NCBI GenBank assembly: GCA_023425615.1
Contig: JAFACJ010000697.1
Coordinates: 1-8,781, forward strand
Source: Actinomycetes bacterium
GTDB lineage: Bacteria; Actinomycetota; Actinomycetes; Streptosporangiales; Streptosporangiaceae
Length of the DNA: 8,781 nt
Direction: 5' to 3'
Shown here one piece after another: positions 5,812 through 8,781 of this stretch. Position numbers and translations under genes: made by a program. The notes beneath the pieces were generated by a model, which saw only the letters and a program-made list of their open reading frames with translations, did no database searches and was not told the DNA's origin. Each line of letters opens with the position of its first letter. Positions within the stretch are counted from its first letter, which is position 1.

Positions 5812-6732
5812 TCAGGGGTCGAGCGGGGTGCGGATACGTACCTGCGTGCCCTGCTGACCGGTTCTGATCTGCACCATGGCGCACAGCATGCGCACCGCCC
5901 ACAGGCCGAGGCGCGGCGATTCGGCGAGGCCGGGCGGGAGCCAGCCGGGCCCGTGACACTCCTCGGGCCGCCAGTGCCCGCGGTCGGACACCTCGCACAG
6001 CAGGGCGTCCTCCTCCCGCCACACCCGTGCCACGACCGGCGGAGCGCCATGGAAGAGCGCGTTGGTGGCGACCTCGGTGACGGCGACCAGGAGCTGGTGC
6101 AGCGGCCTGCCGGCCAGCCCGTGCTCGCGCGCGTGCACGGTGACCAGGGCGCGCAGGTCGCGCAGGTCGGCCGAGCGGACGGCGAGCGCCGTCGCGAGGG
6201 CGGGCGCCGGCTCCAGCGGCAGATCGCACATCGCGCTGTAGACCGCGGGGTCGAGGTAGGCGGGGTTGCCGTGGCAGAGCCCGGCTCTGGCGAACCACGG
6301 GTGGGTGCGCCGCGCGCCGTCCAGGACGGGGCCCGGGAGGCCCTGGTGGTAGGGGCACATGATGGCGCCGTCCGTGGCGGCCAGCGCCACGTTGACCAGC
6401 GCCTCCAGCCGCAGCCACTCCAGGGTCTCCCACGGTCGCCGGGCCGGCCAGTCGGGCTCGGCCAGCAGCCGCACCTTGCGTCCCTCCAGCTCCGCGCTCT
6501 CCATCTGGTGCAGCACGCGCGAGACGGCACGGGCGGGATGCTCGTAGAACAGCGAGGGGTCGACGTACTGCACCCGCGCGCCGAACTCCTCGTGCAGCAG
6601 CGCGGCCTTGCGCTCGCAGGTCACGGCCATCACCGTCTCGCCGTGCGCCAGGCCCTCGCTCAGGAACGGGAAGGCGCCGTCGAGGAACTCCTCGTCGTCC
6701 GCGTAGGGAAGTGCCACATGGGTCAGGGCCAT
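5812..6732 (-). CDS. MEDS-domain anti-sigma factor kinase (RsbA/RsbW-like), module 1
   Basis: A 306-residue paralogue of the protein at 3845-4792 with the same order of domains. The MEDS domain covers about residues 3-170 (DEEFLDGAFPFLSEGL, EALVN at 110-114, GARRTHPWF at 139-147). The GHKL ATPase domain covers about 185-306, with N-box VTEVATNALFHG (Glu220, Asn224), D250-R-G252 and RLGLWAVRML (274-283). The predicted role is binding and/or phosphorylation within a sigma-factor partner switch, with the MEDS domain sensing an unknown ligand. The ATG at 6732 shares one base with the stop of the upstream MEDS–STAS gene (TGATG); GAGG (complement of 6737-6740) lies 4 nt upstream. Sequence divergence from its paralogue is clear by eye, so the duplication is not recent. 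No target sigma factor is nearby. Confidence 0.85.
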   Translation of the reverse strand: MALTHVALPYADDEEFLDGAFPFLSEGLAHGETVMAVTCERKAALLHEEFGARVQYVDPSLFYEHPARAVSRVLHQMESAELEGRKVRLLAEPDWPARRPWETLEWLRLEALVNVALAATDGAIMCPYHQGLPGPVLDGARRTHPWFARAGLCHGNPAYLDPAVYSAMCDLPLEPAPALATALAVRSADLRDLRALVTVHAREHGLAGRPLHQLLVAVTEVATNALFHGAPPVVARVWREEDALLCEVSDRGHWRPEECHGPGWLPPGLAESPRLGLWAVRMLCAMVQIRTGQQGTQVRIRTPLDP

Positions 6733-7601
6733 CAGTCCTCATCCAGTCGGATTCCCGGCAGCCGGTGCATGCCGACCACCTCCAGGGTGGAGCGCACGTC
6801 GGGCGCCACCCGGTGCAGCACCACGGAGCTGCCCGATCCGCGCCTGCGGGTGTAGTCGACCATCGTCCGCAGCGCCCCGAGGCTGAGGAAGTCGAGTTCG
6901 GATAGGTCCAGGTGCACCGTCTCGGCGCCGTCGCCGCCCCCGCCGGAGCGCAGCGAGTTCAGCGCCTCGGCGAAGTGCGTGTGCCTGGCGGCGTCGAGTT
7001 CGCCGCGCAGCCGCAGTCCGGGAGGCTGGTAGGTGCGGGTGATGCTGAGCACCGGGTCGTCGAAGTCGGGATCGGGGACCACCCGCACCTCGTGGTGGGC
7101 GTCCAGCAGGTCGAACTGCTCGGGCGAGCAGTGGCGCAGGTCGGTCTGGCAGATCGCGGTGACCGACACGCTGGGGCAGACCCGCTCCCCGAACTCCCGC
7201 TCGCAGAGGTCGAGGCGGGAGTCGCCGAACGGCTGGGACAGCGCCCATGACACCTCGGTGGTGACCCGGATGCCGCGGAACTCCTGCTCCTCGGCCTTGG
7301 CGATCTCATCCGCGAGGGTGTCGAGCAGCTTGTCCGGGTCGAAGAGGCCGCCGGTCAGGCAGGCGTCGCCCGTCGGGATCAGGGTCAGCAGCCCGGCCCG
7401 GACGGCGGGGCGCAGGTCGTGCCCGTAGAGGCCGGGCAGTTCCCAGTGGTCGGCGTCGGTGACGTAGATGACCTTGTCGCGGATCCGCAGCCCCTGGGTG
7501 ATCCAGGAGCCGATGACGTGCGCCTGCTCGTCGGGGCAGCCGAACGGAAGCCATGCGTGGTCGCCCGGGAGGAGGTCTCTGACCGATCTCCGGACGAACA
7601 T
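6732..7601 (-). CDS. MEDS–STAS anti-sigma factor antagonist-like protein, module 1
   Basis: A 289-residue protein with an N-terminal MEDS domain (about 8-190: PGDHAWLPF, CPDEQ, KVIYVTDADHW, IRVTTEVSWA, AICQTDLRHCSPEQ, HHEVRVVPDPD). A C-terminal STAS domain (about 195-284) starts GLRLRGELD and ends GMHRLPGI. A glycine-rich insertion SGGGGDG (219-225) sits in the STAS domain and is missing from the module 2 paralogue. The phospho-acceptor motif DSSGL is replaced by SLGAL (240-244), so classical regulation by phosphorylation of that serine is not expected. It is the first gene of the four-gene - strand array. The ATG at 7601 is preceded by an in-frame TGA 7-9 nt upstream, which fixes it as the most upstream possible start. 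The only purine-rich site (GGAGG) is about 12 nt away, so initiation may be weak. Confidence 0.85.
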   Translation of the reverse strand: MFVRRSVRDLLPGDHAWLPFGCPDEQAHVIGSWITQGLRIRDKVIYVTDADHWELPGLYGHDLRPAVRAGLLTLIPTGDACLTGGLFDPDKLLDTLADEIAKAEEQEFRGIRVTTEVSWALSQPFGDSRLDLCEREFGERVCPSVSVTAICQTDLRHCSPEQFDLLDAHHEVRVVPDPDFDDPVLSITRTYQPPGLRLRGELDAARHTHFAEALNSLRSGGGGDGAETVHLDLSELDFLSLGALRTMVDYTRRRGSGSSVVLHRVAPDVRSTLEVVGMHRLPGIRLDED

Positions 7602-7753
7602 GACGACTCAGGCCCTCCCGACTGTCACGGACTCGTCCAATGTACGGCTCCCCGGCGCCCGTCGCCCGTCTGTTTTTTCAGATACCGACTCTGGGAGGCA
7701 GGGTCTGTCACCACATGGGTACCGTTGGGATGGGAAATGGTCTTATAACGCGA
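7602..7753. other. Intergenic region upstream of the MEDS array, no confident promoter
   Basis: This 152-bp stretch should carry the promoter of the four-gene - strand array. Read on the - strand it contains GGTAT inside GTCGGTATCTG, but no matching GTTT of a stress-sigma (SigB/SigF-type) promoter at the right distance. It also has TTGGAC at about 7641-7636 without a clear -10 partner, and a run of six A. A small dyad GGAC-TC-GTCC lies at 7629-7638. None of these decides the promoter. Confidence 0.3.
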
Positions 7754-7785
7754 AAAGAGGGACAGCTGATGGACTGTCCCTCTTT
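7754..7785 (-). terminator. Intrinsic terminator of the tRNA (bcp–tRNA) transcript
   Basis: Arms at 7754-7765 and 7774-7785 form a perfect 12-bp stem (on the - strand AAAGAGGGACAG with CTGTCCCTCTTT) around an 8-nt loop. Transcription on the - strand continues the 3' arm into a UUUU run (complement of 7756-7753). It starts 9 nt after the tRNA discriminator base, the normal place for a tRNA terminator. Confidence 0.9.
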
Positions 7786-7793
7786 CCGTTCCG

Positions 7794-7868
7794 TAGGGCC
7801 GGTGGGATTTGAACCCACAACACGACGGACCTAAACCGCCGGCCTCTGCCGAATTGGGCTACGGCCCC
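7794..7868 (-). tRNA. tRNA with UAG anticodon (Leu-type, CUA reading) but short variable loop
   Basis: The - strand folds as a 75-nt cloverleaf. Acceptor GGGGCCG pairs with CGGCCCT (one G·U at 1-72), with discriminator A73 at 7794. The D-arm has GCC/GGC and the G18-G19 pair. Anticodon stem GGCGG/CCGTC closes the 7-nt loop TTTAGGT, and the T-arm is GTGGG-TTCAAAT-CCCAC. The 3' CCA is not encoded. Loop positions 34-36 read TAG, a leucine anticodon, and G37 follows as in other G36 tRNAs. The variable loop is only five nucleotides (GTGTT), whereas ordinary bacterial tRNA-Leu has a long variable arm. The amino acid is therefore uncertain. It lies 28 bp after bcp on the same strand and is followed by a strong terminator. 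Confidence 0.85.
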
Positions 7869-7881
7869 ACACGCGGCTACG

Positions 7882-7890
7882 ACCTTACCA
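7882..7890 (-). promoter_or_regulatory. Possible extended -10 promoter of the tRNA gene
   Basis: On the - strand TGGTAAGGT reads as an extended -10 (TGn followed by TAAGGT). It ends 13 nt before the tRNA 5' end, which would give a leader of about 5-8 nt. It lies in the 28-bp gap between the bcp stop and the tRNA. No convincing -35 was seen. Read-through from bcp is the alternative source of the transcript. Confidence 0.3.
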
Positions 7891-7896
7891 GCGCGC

Positions 7897-8364
7897 CTAC
7901 AACCCCAGGTCCTTGCGGATCCTCGCCACATGGCCGGTCGCCTTCACGTTGTAGTAGGCCTTCTCGACCTTCCCCTCCTCGTCGATGAGGAAGGTGGAGC
8001 GGATGACGCCCACGGTGACCTTGCCGTAGAGCTTCTTCTCGCCGAAGGCCGCGTAGCCCTGCAGGACGCCCTTGTCGGCGTCCGACAGCAGCGGGAAAGT
8101 CAGGCCGTCCCGCTCGCGGAACCTGACGAGCTTGGCAGGGGCGTCGGGGGAGACGCCGACCACCCGCACCCCGGCCTCGGCCAGGGCAGGCAGCGCCTCC
8201 TCGAAGTCCACGGACTCCTTGGTGCAGCCGGGCGTCATGGCCGCGGGGTAGAAGTAGAGCAGCACCTTCTCGCCGCGCAGCGACGACAGCGTGAAGGGCT
8301 CGCCGTCGGCGTCGGGAAGGGTGAAGTCGGGGGCCTCATCGCCCGGCTGGAGACGCTCTGTCAC
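7897..8364 (-). CDS. bcp: Thiol peroxidase of the Bcp/PrxQ peroxiredoxin family, single-cysteine form
   Basis: A 155-residue cytosolic peroxiredoxin that reduces hydrogen peroxide and organic hydroperoxides. It shows the thioredoxin-fold sequence APDFTLPDADG (11-21), LLYFYPAAMTPGC (35-47) with peroxidatic Cys47 and Thr44, VVGVSPD (68-74), FPLLSD (90-95) and the catalytic Arg123 in IRSTFLID. The resolving cysteine found five residues after the peroxidatic one in E. coli and mycobacterial Bcp is Val52 here, and the protein has no other cysteine. Recycling must therefore use an external thiol. The GTG start at 8364 is chosen because AAAGGA (complement of 8371-8376) is 6 nt away and the length matches the family. 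Longer in-frame starts would run into the divergent gene at 8482. Confidence 0.93.
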   Translation of the reverse strand: MTERLQPGDEAPDFTLPDADGEPFTLSSLRGEKVLLYFYPAAMTPGCTKESVDFEEALPALAEAGVRVVGVSPDAPAKLVRFRERDGLTFPLLSDADKGVLQGYAAFGEKKLYGKVTVGVIRSTFLIDEEGKVEKAYYNVKATGHVARIRKDLGL

Positions 8365-8481
8365 CTGGGGTCCTTTCGTCACGCGGGGGTGAGGGGACAA
8401 ACTTACCGGCACTCGGGTCAAAGGAAGCGGGCTCGACCTGCAAGACTGATCCCCCACCGGAACGACGACGAAAGGCGCGGG
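8365..8481. other. Divergent intergenic region between bcp and the DUF3618 gene
   Basis: This 117-bp region must carry promoters in both directions. Seen directly are the two ribosome binding sites: AAAGGA for bcp, and AAAGG at 8471-8475 with a 6-nt spacer for the + strand gene. On the - strand TTGACC and TAAGTT occur, but only 10 nt apart, too close for a standard promoter. No convincing promoter pair was found. Confidence 0.35.
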
Positions 8482-8781
8482 ATGGCCGACAGGGATCCGG
8501 ACCGGATCGAGCAGGAGATCGAGGGCGAACTGGAGGCCCTCGCCCGGAACATCGACGCGATCGCCGACCGGGTCAGCCCCAGCCACGTCGTCAACCGCAC
8601 CGGCGCCAAGGTGCGCGAGGAACTGAACCAGGTGGCGGTGACGATCGGCTCGATCGTCTCGCCCGGTGACGAGGGCTCGCCGCTCACCGACGAGCAGCGC
8701 AAGCGCGCGCTCATCATCGGCGGCGTGGTCCTGGCCGGATTCGCGCTGGTGCTGATCGGCGCCCGGCGCTCGCGCAAGAAG
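8482..8781 (+). CDS. DUF3618-family membrane-anchored protein (3' end outside window)
   Basis: An open frame from ATG 8482 runs to the window edge without a stop (100 codons seen). The start is supported by AAAGG 6 nt upstream. The N-terminal 50 residues are charged and helical (DRIEQEIEGELEALARNIDAIADRV), with the repeated Glu/Leu pattern of the actinobacterial DUF3618 family. A linker with SPGDEGSPLTDEQ follows, then a single hydrophobic segment at about residues 76-93, then a basic tail (ARRSRKK). This suggests a protein with a cytosolic helical N terminus and one transmembrane helix near the C terminus. The family has no established function; some members lie near cell-envelope genes. It is divergent from bcp. 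Confidence 0.8.
   Translation, partial: MADRDPDRIEQEIEGELEALARNIDAIADRVSPSHVVNRTGAKVREELNQVAVTIGSIVSPGDEGSPLTDEQRKRALIIGGVVLAGFALVLIGARRSRKK

Noticed and set aside
4837..6855. Long open frame on the + strand (672 codons) opposite the MEDS array
   Set aside because: It spans the antisense of several real genes and the palindrome-rich spacer between modules, and shows no domain motifs.
7640..7834. Small + strand open frames between 7419 and 7834
   Set aside because: They cross the tRNA terminator and the antisense strand of the tRNA, lack ribosome binding sites, and have no recognisable features.
8365..8586. N-terminal extension of bcp up to 8586
   Set aside because: It runs antisense through the DUF3618 coding region, adds non-family sequence, and the GTG at 8364 has a good ribosome binding site and gives the family length.

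Overview
The window looks like chromosomal DNA from a high-GC Gram-positive actinomycete. Base composition is strongly GC-rich, GTG starts are common, and the order murI – metallo-beta-lactamase-fold gene – rph – rdgB is the one known from Mycobacterium tuberculosis (Rv1338–Rv1341) and many other actinobacteria. The large MEDS-domain regulators suggest a morphologically complex group such as the Streptosporangiales or Streptomyces relatives, but that placement is inference.

Left part (1–3560, + strand). The 3' part of an acyl-CoA thioesterase-like gene enters from the left edge. A 61-bp gap follows, holding a perfect 19-bp palindrome just upstream of murI (glutamate racemase). Then come a metallo-beta-lactamase-fold phosphodiesterase-type gene, rph (RNase PH) and rdgB (dITP/XTP pyrophosphatase). 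The last two overlap by 4 nt. This is a housekeeping cluster covering D-glutamate supply for peptidoglycan, probable nucleotide or cyclic-nucleotide hydrolysis, RNA 3'-end trimming and nucleotide-pool sanitation.

Centre (3561–3844). A convergent intergenic region carries a 70-bp tandem repeat (two near-identical copies plus a diverged and a partial copy). Each near-identical unit contains strong hairpins.

Right-centre (3845–7601, all - strand, read right to left). Four consecutive genes form two copies of the same two-gene module: MEDS+STAS (anti-sigma antagonist type) followed by MEDS+HATPase (RsbW/RsbA-type anti-sigma kinase). Within each module the genes overlap by 1 or 4 nt. The modules are separated by a 132-bp spacer rich in palindromes. 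Both STAS domains lack the serine phosphorylated in classical SpoIIAA/RsbV, while both ATPase domains keep the Glu/Asn N-box and the Asp-x-Gly box. No sigma factor or PP2C phosphatase lies in the window. This tandem sensory partner-switch array is the most interesting part.

Right edge (7754–8781). On the - strand there is a bcp-type peroxiredoxin with a single cysteine, a 75-nt tRNA with a UAG (Leu-type) anticodon but a short variable loop, and a strong intrinsic terminator. Diverging from bcp on the + strand is a DUF3618 membrane protein cut by the window edge. No mobile element, CRISPR array or rRNA was seen.
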